A stretch of 20,843 bases of DNA from Larix sibirica (taxonomy: Eukaryota; Streptophyta; Pinopsida; Pinales; Pinaceae): contig NWUY0300017436.1 of NCBI GenBank assembly GCA_004151065.3, positions 27,832 through 48,674 on the forward strand. The letters are read 5' to 3'. The notes beneath the pieces are model-generated. The model did not search any database, was not told the origin of the DNA, and saw only the letters and a list, made by a program, of their open reading frames with translations. Position 1 is the stretch's first letter. The number at the start of each line of letters is the position of its first letter. Shown one piece after another: positions 1 through 9,674 of the stretch. Both the position numbers and the translations under genes were made by a program.

Positions 1-254
1 TCCAGCTTTGTCCTTTTCTCTGAAGGAACATGTGAGTAGGTAAGGCATCCAAAAATCCTAAAATGTCCAACTTTAGGTTTCTTTCTAGAGAAGGCTTCTT
101 TTGGACTTTTGTTCCCCAAAGCCTAATGAGGACTCCTGTTTTGTATATAAGCTACAGTGTTACATGCCTTAGCCCAAAGGAAAAAGGGCAAACCTTGATC
201 ATGCAACATATCTAGCAGCACCAACAATAGCTCTATTTTTCCTCTCAGCTACCC
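1..254 (-). pseudogene. Ty1/copia retrotransposon pol fragment (integrase core end), broken
   Basis: Read on the minus strand from 252, the frame gives VAERKNRAIVGAAR, the plant copia integrase signature. Its Glu (244-246) corresponds to the third acidic residue of the D,D-35-E catalytic triad. After Arg at 211-213 the frame shifts, consistent with two missing bases, and continues from 209 as MLHDQGLPFFLWAKACNTVA, then QNRSPH. An in-frame TAG lies at 123-125, and the frame continues through GNKSPKEAFSRKKP and FRIFGCLTYSHVPSEK to the window edge. A frameshift plus a stop make it a pseudogene. In an intact element this segment would join the integrase core to the region before reverse transcriptase. 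It is cut by the N at 255 on one side and by the window edge on the other. The family call is firm; its true neighbour beyond the N is uncertain. Confidence 0.92.
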
Positions 255-255
255 N
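255..255. other. Single N, probable assembly join
   Basis: An ambiguous base sits exactly where the copia fragment ends and the repeated 9.4 kb unit begins. It is followed by a run of seven C (256-262), whereas the second copy begins with four C after its own N. Loss of homology on both sides points to a contig join, not an ordinary miscall. Confidence 0.75.
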
Positions 256-263
256 CCCCCCCT

Positions 264-1470
264 AAGTATGTTCTCAATGACATTTGGAGCCAACCAACGC
301 TCTTTATATGGGGTGGATTTAAAGGGAATAGTAAAATATGGGCATCTTTTAGCTGGAACAAAGTATTTACGCCCAAACTGTAAGGAATCTAATAGCTAGA
401 GATTCATAAGTTGAAAATAATTATCAGACAACCAAAAACTGGTGGAGATGGCTCACCACTCCTTCAACCATATGAGCCCAAATTTGGTTTAGAAAATATG
501 CACCAAATATGGAACAAAAAGACCTCATTCGACTCCAAGGAAGCAGTTTGGGGTCTCTTATTTAGATGGCAGCCTGGAAAAATAAATCTTTGATCGAGTA
601 GTATGCTTTTTGGGAAATTTGGAATGGACATATGACTCTATTTCGGAAATATGATTGGTAACAATGTCCCAAACTCATTAACTATTTCCAAAGCATTCTC
701 TCCAGCTTAGCCACTCTCAACACTCATGGAAAGTTGGTCTCCCAGTTTTTGACCCACCCAGCAAATAATAATGATCGATGGTGAACCTAGGTGGATAAAC
801 ATCTTTGGCCTGATCCTCCCCCATGCCTCCCTTGGGATGACTTATGGTCAGACCTCCAAAACCACAAAAATTGGTTTCATTATAGGCAATATATTCTTTG
901 TTGGGGGTATCAGAATCAAGGTACATTCAATCTCAAAGAAGGTTATTCCATTCTTGCAAATCATAACACTAACATAGGTGATCAAGCTTGGAAACAAATA
1001 CAAACTCAATAATTTTGGTTGAAGGTTTCAACATTTCTCTGGTTAGTGGCTTGGGGGAAAGTCCTCACTTGGGACTGCCCCACCGTCTGAGGCTTCAAGG
1101 GGTTATCCCAGTGTGTTCTTTGTGGTAATTTCTTTGAAGACTTGGAGCATCTCTTCAACTCTTTCTAATTCGTCAACTCTCTCTGGGACAAGGGAGCTAC
1201 CATGTCCAAATAATAGGATTGAAATAGAGGTGGCATCAAAGAGACCATAGCCAACTGGATATCTTAGATCACTGGCTATGCCATTGTTAATTGCATTTGG
1301 AAGCTCTTCATGGGATTCCTGTTGTGGGAAACATGGAAGGAAAGAAGCATAAGAATACTCAAAGACTCGTCTCTTCCATCTTCTCAAGTATGGAAAAAGA
1401 TCACCTCGAATATTCATGAAATAGTTATCCTTAAGTATTGGCATGCATAGGATTAGCAAGGATAAGATTG
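264..1470 (+). pseudogene. LINE A ORF2 remnant: RT tail and zf-RVT zinc-binding domain
   Basis: The frame beginning at 264 reads KYVLNDIWSQPTLFIWGG, the end of a plant LINE reverse transcriptase. A frameshift lies between about 375 and 435. From 440 one frame runs on through WWRWLTTPST, MDKHLWPDPPPCLPWDDLWS and GYQNQGTFNLKEGYSILA, then KVSTFLWLVAWGKVLTWD, the zf-RVT core. CxxC is at 1112-1123 and the following His at 1148-1150; the final Cys expected after HLFNS is not there. Next come FLLWETWKERSIRILKDSS and QVWKKITSNIHEIV. I count 17 in-frame stops between 440 and 1489 and no frameshift. In an active element this region would be part of the replicase. Antisense reading frames here are shadows. 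Confidence 0.85.
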
Positions 1471-1539
1471 ATACAATCTCATCATTCATGTGTGGGTCCT
1501 CTATCCCCCCCATAACGCCCTCTCTTCCTCAACCCCTAG

Positions 1540-2190
1540 GAATCCCTCGAGTAGTCCTTCCCTATGGTCTCCTCCAGACCTTGGTTTCATCAAGCTCAAC
1601 TTTGATGGGGAAAGTAAGGGTAACCCAATGCCGAAGGACTATGGTGGGGTGTTCAGGGATGACTCAGACTTATTCTTCGCATATTTGTGGGTTCCTTGGG
1701 GACATATAGCAATAATGTTGAGGAGCTCTATGTTATAGCCAGAGTGATCCATATTGTAGGTAAGGAGGGATATAACAAGCTAATAGTGGAAGGAGACCCC
1801 TAATTAATGATTCACATCGGGACTTATTCTTCGCATATTTGTGGGTTCCCTGGGGACATATAGCAATAATGTTGAGGAGCTCTATGCTATAGCCAGAGTG
1901 GTCTAGACTGTAGGTAAGGAGGGATATAAGAAGCTAATAGTGGAAAGAGACTCCTAATTAAGGATTCACATACTTTCCATACTTCTCATGGATCGGTGGT
2001 TAGCACGATTGCTCCAAGCTATCGAGATTGCTTCTAAACTGGAAGGACTAATGACAATCTTGAACAGATAAATGGGCATTATCCCTCATCATGTCAGGAG
2101 TGAAGCCAATAAGTTGGCATACAAATTAGCCAATTTAGGAGTTGACATACTTCGAAATGATCTTAACAACAGTTGTCTTCACATCTAATC
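1540..2190 (+). pseudogene. LINE A RNase H-like domain remnant (RVT_3 type)
   Basis: In the same frame as the zinc finger, the text PPDLGFIKLNFDGESKGNP is the start of the plant LINE RNase H domain; the first catalytic Asp is at 1604-1606. A frameshift near 1700 moves the reading to SNNVEELY (Glu at 1723-1725), then KLIVEGDP with the second Asp at 1795-1797. A 154-bp tandem duplication then repeats the middle of the domain and changes frame. The C-terminal part reads RWLARLLQAIEIASKLEGL and HHVRSEANKLAYKLANLG, where the last catalytic Asp, normally in the LAD motif, is Tyr (2120-2122). Frameshift, stops, duplication and the lost Asp together exclude activity. Confidence 0.87.
1668..1975 (+). 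repeat. 154-bp tandem duplication inside the RNase H remnant (copy 1)
   Basis: The sequence from ACTTATTCTTCGCAT at 1668-1821 recurs at 1822-1975. I count about ten substitutions between the two halves, roughly 93% identity, including changes at the CCATATTG/CTAGACTG block. The unit length is 154, which is not a multiple of three. The duplication therefore shifts the frame and returns the second half to the frame used upstream. Confidence 0.9.
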
Positions 2191-2941
2191 TCTAGAACTC
2201 AAGGAAGCTTGCTCATGTATCAACTAGCAAGACTTGGTCCCTCGTGTCAAGTTTTTTCAAGCTCCAAGCTTTGCGGCATGATGTGACACAATACATGGGG
2301 CTTTCCTTTTGACCAACCACCTATGATGCAGTCACTTTGCATGATCAAAGTTGACATCAACTAGCTTTTGTTGCAATAATTGTTTGGGTTAGTAAGTTTT
2401 CCCTACTCAAGTGAATGATAGTTTTCAAGTTTGTTTGTCCTTTGTGTCTTTCAGACATTCACCTTGCACTCATGGTACTCACATGCTCATCTCGATCTCG
2501 TACCACTCTTGATTTAGGAAGGTGAAGGCATTTGGTTAAGCTCAATAAAAGTATCGGTTTGGTTAAGGTTCACTCCTGTCATAATCTATCCCTAATACTC
2601 CTCTCTCCACTCTTGATTTGGTCACTGCTCAGTCATCGTTCGCTCCAAGCAAATTGATTGCAAAACATCCATGGGCCCTCGCTACTCTCACATGCACCAT
2701 ACTCTACGTGAAACAGAGAAGGCTCATGCCTACTATGCTGGTCTAGTGCACCCATACGTTTATAATTAGATTCAAAGTATGGAATTAAGAAATAAAGATC
2801 AAATTCAGAAACCGAGCTTGGAGCAACTTATTGCTGAAATGGAAAGATTGGTAGATGATGGAAGGTCCACTTGCACCAGGGACACTCATTACACAAGAAC
2901 CCTCATCATGTTCTAGTGCACTAAGACCATTCTAGGCCTGC
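2191..2941 (+). other. LINE A segment after the RNase H domain, no clear domain
   Basis: The frame leaving the RNase H remnant stays readable to about 2390, with phrases such as VKFFQAPSFAA and SKLTSTSFCCNNCLG broken by TAG and TGA codons. Beyond that it holds many stops. No known domain is visible. It most likely belongs to the LINE C-terminus or 3' region, because the element continues to an A tract at 3561. Confidence 0.45.
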
Positions 2942-3274
2942 ACTGAATGTGCAGAGGGCCGTCTTCACGACAAGCCTCAAGGAATTACATCGGATGCTCA
3001 CATGGAGCACTTGGAGGGATGGGTTCAATGTCTTACTAGAGCTCAAATGGACTCAGATTCTTGTTTAAACATGACGATTAATGCCCTGTCTCGTGAATTG
3101 ATTGGCAAATCCTTCAACTAGACTTTGCAAAGAGACTCAACTCTTTAGATGATCTTTCATCGCCAACCCCATATTAATAAGTCAGTTTTGTCTTTTGGAG
3201 CCAATCCAAAACCTCCTACTCTAGGTGCTGACTATTTCAATGCCTATCCAATTTTTATCTTAGATGATGACTAG
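2942..3274 (+). pseudogene. Unrecognised decayed reading frame near the LINE A 3' end
   Basis: This stretch is in the same frame as the LINE A C-terminus and has only two internal stops (3119-3121 and 3146-3148) in 111 codons before a final TAG at 3272-3274. Readable parts include DAHMEHLEGWVQCLTRAQMD, LNMTINALSRELIGKSFN and GANPKPPTLGADYFNAYP. I do not recognise a family. The T/G difference between the two unit copies (3186) changes Val to Gly here. It may be a C-terminal extension of the LINE protein, or part of an older element the LINE carries. Confidence 0.35.
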
Positions 3275-3561
3275 CCCTGCTTGGGGATTACGTTTTCAAC
3301 CTTTTTTTTATGATTTGGGATGCTTATTTTCAGTTATGTTTTGTTCATGTGGTTATAACCCCCGACCTATGGGGGATCTCTTTAGTTTCTGGAAGCAAAC
3401 TCTTAGCTCCTAATTATTCATACTGATAGTTGTTTTTTGTTAAGAGACCTCTCTAAGGGCTCTAGCAGTATCTAGGTTTTGATCCCCACCAAAATCTTGA
3501 TAGTGATCTCTATACCTTTTTTATTTATTGGTTTTAATAGATATTGAATTTATAAAAAAAA
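3275..3561 (+). mobile_element. LINE A 3' untranslated end with A8 tail
   Basis: After the TAG at 3272-3274 the sequence is T-rich without a usable frame. It ends in a TTGAATTTATA motif followed by eight A (3554-3561). The terminal A tract with loss of LINE-like sequence beyond it is what target-primed insertion leaves. I could not identify a target-site duplication, because the left end of the element is missing. Confidence 0.6.
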
Positions 3562-3664
3562 GTAGTAATAAACAATGGAGGTCTTACCTGATGCATACCT
3601 CTTTTTTATTCTTATTGTGGCTAAGTTGCTTGCTACTTCTCTTAAGTGCTGGTGCATGTTGAGT

Positions 3665-4081
3665 TTATGAAGTCATCTCATCACCACCCTTCCATGATTT
3701 GCCACAAAAATTATGTAGTGGGAGTGTGCTTCCCTCTTCCTTCACTATTGTACTTTTCTCTGATAAGCAACCCCACATCACCATGCCTTTTACCTTAACA
3801 AAATTGGTCTTAGAGTTTGTGGCCTTTTCCTTTATACCATTGAGACCCATGCCTTCATGCTTGACCCTAAATTCAGATACAATGGGGATTAGGATGCCTT
3901 GTCTCCACTTACACGGCCCTTGTACATCGTAGCCCATTTTCCTTAGTAGCTTAGAACCAATTCCTCTAGTATTCTTTTCAAATCCACCAAAATTCTCTTG
4001 AGGATTGCCTAAGGAAGGCGAGGTTACCATAGTAGTTTCAATCATGGCATTGGCTTTGGTAGTGGCCATGGAAGGTGGCAT
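3665..4081 (-). CDS. G-patch-like reading frame, 138 aa, probably a remnant
   Basis: The minus strand is open from an ATG at 4081 to a TAA at 3665. Residues about 32-80 resemble a G-patch: FGGFEKNTRGIGSKLLRKMG at 31-50, then Tyr51, QGILIPI at 61-67 and KHEGMG at 74-79. The first half of the motif, with its GIG and KMGY, is well kept. The usual second half (G-x-x-L-G) is replaced by GPCKWRQG, so key glycine and leucine positions are lost. G-patch domains bind RNA or activate DEAH helicases in splicing proteins, and also occur in some retroelement polyproteins. Outside the motif I recognise nothing. Upstream on the same strand is a frameshifted coiled-coil stretch, which suggests an originally longer protein. 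The frame is intact in both unit copies. Expression is unproven. Confidence 0.5.
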   Translation of the reverse strand: MPPSMATTKANAMIETTMVTSPSLGNPQENFGGFEKNTRGIGSKLLRKMGYDVQGPCKWRQGILIPIVSEFRVKHEGMGLNGIKEKATNSKTNFVKVKGMVMWGCLSEKSTIVKEEGSTLPLHNFCGKSWKGGDEMTS

Positions 4082-4099
4082 TACTTCTTGGTGCTCTTG

Positions 4100-4680
4100 A
4101 GAAATTACTTATATAGCTTTTCCAATGCTTGCTCCTTCTCCACCAACTCTATTGCAACCAAGTCTTCATCTGAGTCACCCCTACCCTTTTTCCAACTACC
4201 CATTTGAATGACCTTCTCTACTAGTTTTACAAGCTACACTCTATGCTTGTCCCAATCTTCCATTACTGTGGTGAAGGAGTCTCGACATTCATTAAATCAG
4301 TACATTAGCAATGGAAGTAGCAATTTTGAGGTCTCAAGGTTCTTCTACATCTGTTTCATCCATCGATTATATATCTAGAATTTCTTCTTCAAGTCCTTGT
4401 TCTTTTCTTCAAGTTGAGCATGATGGACTATAGCTCTTCCAACCTTTCTCTGATTCCTTTACCCATGTTAGGTCTAATTTTTTTTAACAGTTGTGTCACT
4501 GTCAAGGATTCAATTGATTTGATATATGATTTGTAAAGGAGGGTCATATATCCCACTTGCTTTAGCAACATGGTTCCTCCACAAAAAAAATCTCTATTCT
4601 TAGTCTTGTATAGATACCTTCGTTCTTCTAAAGAATACAAGGCTTCTATTCTCATATTGTACCATGCACAAACCAACCAA
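4100..4680 (-). pseudogene. Decayed coiled-coil reading frame upstream of the G-patch frame
   Basis: On the minus strand, 4676 down to 4428 reads MRIEALYSLEERRYLYKTKN, VGYMTLLYKSYIKSIESL and TQLLKKIRPNMGKGIRERLE before a TAG. In the neighbouring frame the text continues as HAQLEEKNKDLKKKF (about 4424-4380), a charged heptad-like sequence. Further down, VEKVIQMGSWKKGRGDSDED and LVEKEQALEKLYK lead almost directly to the ATG of the G-patch frame. At least one frameshift and several stops break it. The shared strand and near-continuous readable text suggest that both pieces once formed a single protein with an N-terminal coiled coil and a C-terminal G-patch. The family is not identified. Confidence 0.4.
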
Positions 4681-7600
4681 ATAAAATGAAACTAATAATC
4701 AACATTCTAAGTGTGCAAACAAATATATCACCCTAAGAATGGTCGATTTTGTCTCTAATGAACTCTTGACTAGAGACAAGGTAGTGAATACCCAAACATG
4801 CAATTTTTTTTGAGTTGAAGTACCCAAAAGCCAACTCCATGTAGTAGGAGTTTTATACAACTTTTTCAATTTTCATAATACTCCAGCCATTAATAAAAAT
4901 ATGTCTTGTTCTTATATTGTTCAAGAGTGGAGATGCCAATGCCAAGAGAAGGAACACTTGATTCATTGGAAATGTTATTCAACAATTTATTCAAATGATG
5001 GAAAACAACATTATTATCATTAATAGAAGAAGAAAAAGTTGTGCATAAATCTCAACTAAACAATCTCCTTCACATTCTAATTCAAATTTACCAACAATTA
5101 GATTCGTATGGGTTTGCTAAATGCTACCTATGATGTGAATGGTCAACAATAGGCAATGCTTACCTAATTTGTATTGAGGTTGTTACCAATGGACCATAAA
5201 TGCAAGAAGAAATATTTGTGGAAGTTTACAACAACACACTGAGAATGACACAAAAAAATGTGTACATTATCATCAACTCATTGGTAGTCTAGTACTCTCC
5301 CCATTGGCATCTAACAACACAAGTACATTTTCATTCACTCAACTACAATCCAATGAACATGTAGGTACAATCTCATTGCGTGGAAAATTGAATCAAGTAA
5401 CAATTATGATGAACAAAGGGATAGATATCCAACCACTCATACATTCAAGAAATACCTCTGCATATATTCAAGCGATAGGACAACCTTCTCTTCTCATTGC
5501 TTGCATTCAACCATGTGAGAATTCAACATTTATATACCAACATCTTGATAAGTGATACAGTTTGGACAATACCTAAGACACCCAAACACTTTTGTCACAT
5601 GTAAGTGGTAATAAAAAACACAAATCAATGCCATCTCATATATCCATGGTCATCCCAGGTGACCCGAAGAATATGATGACAAGAACAGACAAGAAGGAAT
5701 CAATTAAAACAAGTGCAACTTAAGGAGCCATTTGTATGTTCCTTAGAAACACTGATTTCCACTTACTTTCTTTCCCAACACCATCCCCATGCACAACAAC
5801 TACTCACACACCCAACAACAAGGAAAATTCAGCCAACCAATGATAAAAATGCCTAGGCAATAGAGTAACTTTCACAACCAATGGCAAAACCGCCTATGCA
5901 ACCAATAACTCTTAAGAAGCTCAAGTTAGAATCTTCCTACAAGATTGCAATAGCTTTGAGATGAGAGCCACTAATATTAGGATTCAGACTAGAATGGACA
6001 GTGGTCATTCCAGAGTCGTTTCCATTCGTATTTTGCTAATGGAGAACAAAATGATGGAGTAAATTTACTGTGATACAACAACATGAAAATTCTCACACAA
6101 TTTAAATTACACAAGCATCCATCAATACATAGTAGCCTTCATAAACCACAAACGCAAACTAAAATGCAAAATAAACAACACATGCATGGCAATATCATCA
6201 CACATGAACAACATATTCACTTTTTTTTTCACAAAGAAAAAACTTGTTTCTTGATATTCACATTACTGAAACAAAGATAACTTTTTACATCTTTGTACAT
6301 AAATTGTACTGTTCCATCACCTAACTCTCCCCCCCAAAAAACTATTAGATTATATCTCCTCAATGATGATAATCTCTAATACCATACTCCCAACAAGTAT
6401 CAAAATAAGCCCATAATAAAAACTAAAACCCCAAAACAACAAGCTATGTGACCAGTACTAATTGTATTTGAGTCCCAAAACAACATTCACTTTGGAAACC
6501 CAAAGGGAAAACCAACATTCAATGGTCACTAAGTTCTTTGTTTCGATAATGTATGGTTACCTTGCAGCTTTGGGTAATTTGGCATTCTCCTCACTTGGCC
6601 AACAAATACGTAAAATCTTTTTGAGAATGAAATTACAAGAGGTTATAGTAAATCCGATGGGTAATGGGAAGGTCAAGAGCCCAACCTTTAAGCTCCCATT
6701 CCTCTTTCTTATTTTCATTTCATTTATTTTAATTCTTGATTTTCCTCTCTTTTGTCTTATTTATGTTTACATTTGCATTGTATTTAAACTTGTATATACC
6801 CTTCTCGAATTTCTGAATTACCTTAGTTACTAAGGACTACAACCATTGCATTGTGTTTGAATCCATTTGGGATCCATATGAACCTCTATCTCAATGATTT
6901 GAAATACTAGAGGAATGATCTCTTCCCTTATTATAAGAAACAAGGGGTAGAAGTAATGGACATACACTGAGTGTAGCATTGAACACTACATGCACAATAA
7001 ACAAGAGCACCCACATCAAAGTACAAGTGGGCTAAAGACAAAAGGAATAAATTCGGTTAAATTGAATCATATCTAAATAGGATTCAATAATTAGAGAGGA
7101 CTCTTGAGGGACTGGGGAGGTCTAGGTATTATAAGGATTTGCACACATGCCTAGTTCCTTTAAGCTAAATGAGTTATTTAGACCATGGAAGGTAAACAAA
7201 TATGGAAGGAACTATTAAAGAATTATAATTCTCATAGTATTCCCTCGAGTAAAAAATTCTTAACAAGGTTTCCCATTCTAAACATTCATAATTTACCTTT
7301 CTTTTGTTGATTGCAAAAAGTTTCTTTAGAGCCTAAAATATTTGGAAAGCTTAGGAGACTGCCAAACCATTTCTAACTCAAAGATATTGATCCCTAAAAC
7401 ATGACTTGTCTTTTATCAATCATTATATTTGGTGGACCCCATTGATCAAATAAGCAAACAAGCCCTTAGAGTGTTCTTAACCTTTGGGTTTTACAATAAA
7501 GCATTACCTTGGCAAATGATTTCTTCAATATAGGGATCTATTTATTCACATGAGCTGAGAAACAAGTTTGTGTTGTCCAATTAATGACCAAGTTCAAAGT

Positions 7601-8060
7601 TTAGCCTTTGATGACCTCTCCCTCAAGTAGGCATTTAACCTCCTTGAGCTTAGAGACGATATTGGAAAATGGAACAAATTTAAAAGCTCTATCAAATACA
7701 AGTCAATGTATGGCTATATGTGGTTATGCACAAGGCCAACCATTGATGGGCACCTTCAAAAAGTCATGGAGCCTCGAGTATAAGCAAAAAAATCGGTTGT
7801 TCAAGGTGTGCAAGACGTGGAAGCCTGAGTTGGAACCCAAGAAACTAGTGTTTATATGGTATTAAATCGTGGGATCTACTTAGAGATAAAAGGATCTAGG
7901 TATTTAAACTTAGTGATGTCCCTAGAATGGGCATGTTAACATGTCGAAATACATCTATTAGATTTGTCCCTTTTCCATGTTTATTAGGGGTTGGGTTCTA
8001 TGTGGTCAAATCCTCCATGTAACTATTTATTGAAAATTTTCACTCTTATGATATAAACTT
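4681..8060. other. About 3.4 kb of AT-rich sequence with no recognisable gene (copy 1)
   Basis: I see no recognisable protein motif on either strand. 4927-5292 (+) has fewer stops than expected. 5304-5555 and 7608-7865 (+) are short open stretches without motifs. 6522-6833 (+) encodes a hydrophobic run that simply reflects a T-rich tract. Two of the three differences between the unit copies fall here (6203, 6243). Homopolymers include T9 near 6222 and C7 near 6329. Most likely this is old transposon or intergenic DNA. Confidence 0.6.
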
Positions 8061-8998
8061 GCTTGGTGGTCCAAGCAGTTATGGAAATGGTGCATCCTTG
8101 TTAAGGTTAAATGTTTTCTTTGGTTATGTTTCCACAACAAAATTCTTATCCTGGGACATCTTACCAGAAAGGGGTTTAGTGGTCCAGGTTTCTACATATT
8201 ATGCAATAAAGTGGAAGAAACAATGTCACATCTTTTTCTGCAATCTTCATTTTTTTCAGCAAGTTTGGAATGAAGTTTGCAAGTTGTTGAAATTAAAGTT
8301 TGATTGGAAAGGATCTGATTTCTGCAGTAGCATGTATGAATGGTTCATCAAGCATGTGAAATACAAAGACATTCCTCTTATGATCATCCGGTTTATCTGG
8401 AAGGCCTGAAATAGGTTTATATTTGAAGGTAAAGAAGCTTCCATTTCCTCTATGAGCGTGTCTGCAATTGGTCTTTATTTTGATTTAGTCAAGAGGAAAT
8501 TTCATAAGCCCACAAAACTTCAAATTAGACCTATATTTTATGATTCTCGCTCCATTGGTTTTTTTGATGGAGCTGCAAATAATAGATGGCATTGAGCAGG
8601 AATGGTGATCTAAGTTAATCAAAATCATTCCACTCATCTCTAGATGGGATGTGGGAGAGGCTCGAATACAAAGCATAATTGATTGCTTTGTGGGGTATTT
8701 TATGGTTTGCAAAGCAAATGGGTATCCTTTGCAGGTGACAGGGGACTCATTAGTGATCATAAACTAGGCAGCTGGTATATCAAACTTGTAGGTCCTTCAG
8801 TTAGAACAATGGAGCTACACGGTCAAAGAGTTGATGAATTATTTTCAAGAGCTTTCTTTTGTTCACAACTACATGAAATTCAATCAGCTAGCAGATAAAC
8901 TTTCAAAAAAGGTAGTGGAGGATATAAATGGCCTCATCTTTTATGAGGATTTTGTGGATGATATTTTGGCTGATAGTGGTTCCAAGGATTTCTTTTAA
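8061..8998 (+). pseudogene. LINE B: second, different LINE ORF2 C-terminal remnant (zf-RVT plus RNase H)
   Basis: Three frames are needed. From 8061: AWWSKQLWKW, VKVKCFLWLCFHNKI, then ILCNKVEETMSHLFLQSSF, a zf-RVT finger with Cys at 8202-8204 and His at 8229-8231; the partner Cys expected at 8193-8195 is Tyr. After a shift near 8262: QQVWNEVCKLLKLKFDWKGS to FIWKA, stop 8407-8409, then FIFEGKEASISSMSVSAIGL and SIGFFDGAANNRWH, with the first RNase H Asp at 8566-8568. The codon expected for the catalytic Glu is TAA (8676-8678). After another shift: TGDSLVII (Asp 8744-8746) and NQLADKLSKKVVED (last Asp 8894-8896), ending DSGSKDFF and TAA at 8996-8998. This is not the LINE A lineage, since the RNase H start differs (FFDGAA versus NFDGES). 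Confidence 0.85.
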
Positions 8999-9674
8999 AA
9001 TTGTTACTTTATAGCTTACCCTTTGCAAGGATAATTTCGACAATGAATATTTTTGGGAAGATTCTATTAAGTATATTTTGGAGATAGTTAGTTTCTAGTA
9101 TTGGTATTCCTTGAGCAGTTGGTGATAGATAGCTTTGATAAGTTTGTAGGAAGGGAACTTTTTGGTATTTATGCTATTGAAGGAGAGAGGTATATGTTGT
9201 GAAAGATATAAGATCTTCATGGAAAGTATATGTAAACTTTGATTCTCATGTGATGAGTAACAAGTTTATAGTGTTTTTTCTTTCTGAAAGAGACTTGCTT
9301 GGGTTGTAGAGTTCTAGTCTTATTGACTTCTTCTTCATATTTTTTTTCCCATGGAAGGATCAAAGTGATATTGTTTTTATAATAGGGATCACTTTTCAAT
9401 ATTTCTCACATAACACTTTAATATGTGTGAGTTTGTCTTTGTAGAGTATTATCTAGGGAAGGAAAATCTATTTGGAGATGGATCATTTACAACAATTTCT
9501 AGAATTTTGGGGTAAGGATTTATGTAATACAAGTATGAAACTACTTGGTGAATTCCTTACAAAGCCAACACAATTTAAGTGGTCTCAAAGGTAGAGGGTG
9601 GGCCATGTCAAGAGCATCATAGCTCTTGTCATATTGAAGACAAGGAAATAACGTAAATCCAACAAATGATAGAA
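8999..9674 (+). other. Region downstream of LINE B, no gene seen
   Basis: AT-rich sequence following the LINE B stop, with no readable protein motif. It may be LINE B 3' untranslated sequence, but I found no terminal A tract that would mark an end. Copy 1 breaks off at the N at 9675. Confidence 0.5.

Larger units (their letters stand above)
263..3561 (+). mobile_element. LINE A: 5'-truncated, degenerate non-LTR retrotransposon (copy 1)
   Basis: Order on the plus strand: RT tail with the LFIWGG motif (about 300-317); WWRWLTTPST (from 440), a segment typical of the region between RT and zinc finger in plant LINEs; zf-RVT (about 1016-1165); RNase H-like domain (about 1560-2190); a long 3' part; and a terminal A8 tract (3554-3561). 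There is no gag or endonuclease, so only the 3' part of ORF2 is present. The left end coincides with the N at 255, so the truncation may be an assembly limit, not 5' truncation at insertion. Numerous in-frame stops show that it is dead. Confidence 0.85.
259..9674. repeat. Large direct repeat, copy 1 (about 9.42 kb)
   Basis: This segment recurs at 9676-19091 with a constant offset of 9,417 bases from end to end, so there is no net indel even across homopolymers such as the T8 near 3302, the T8 near 4804 and the C7 near 6329. Reading both copies, I found three substitutions: 3186 T versus 12603 G, 6203 C versus 15620 T, and 6243 C versus 15660 G. Both copies start directly after a lone N, with the shared sequence beginning CCCCTAAG. 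Copy 1 ends at the N at 9675, while copy 2 runs on into unique DNA. The pattern fits two contigs or haplotypes of one locus laid end to end. Confidence 0.97.

Noticed and set aside
717-977. Short frames on both strands overlapping the LINE A pre-zinc-finger region
   Set aside because: The frame at 791-1012 carries the LINE text; the others are out-of-frame or antisense readings of it.
1103-1513. 136-codon open frame on the minus strand (and its twin at 10520-10930)
   Set aside because: It lies antisense to the readable LINE A zf-RVT text on the plus strand, has no motif of its own, and is a shadow of that decayed frame.
3699-3932. 77-codon plus-strand frame
   Set aside because: Antisense to the G-patch frame, with no motif.
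5304-5555. 83-codon plus-strand frame
   Set aside because: It begins at TTG, which is not a credible plant start here, and shows no recognisable motif.
6462-6833. 123-codon frame with a hydrophobic run resembling membrane segments
   Set aside because: The nominal start is TTG (first ATG at 6522). The hydrophobic run simply translates a T-rich tract, and no family is recognisable.
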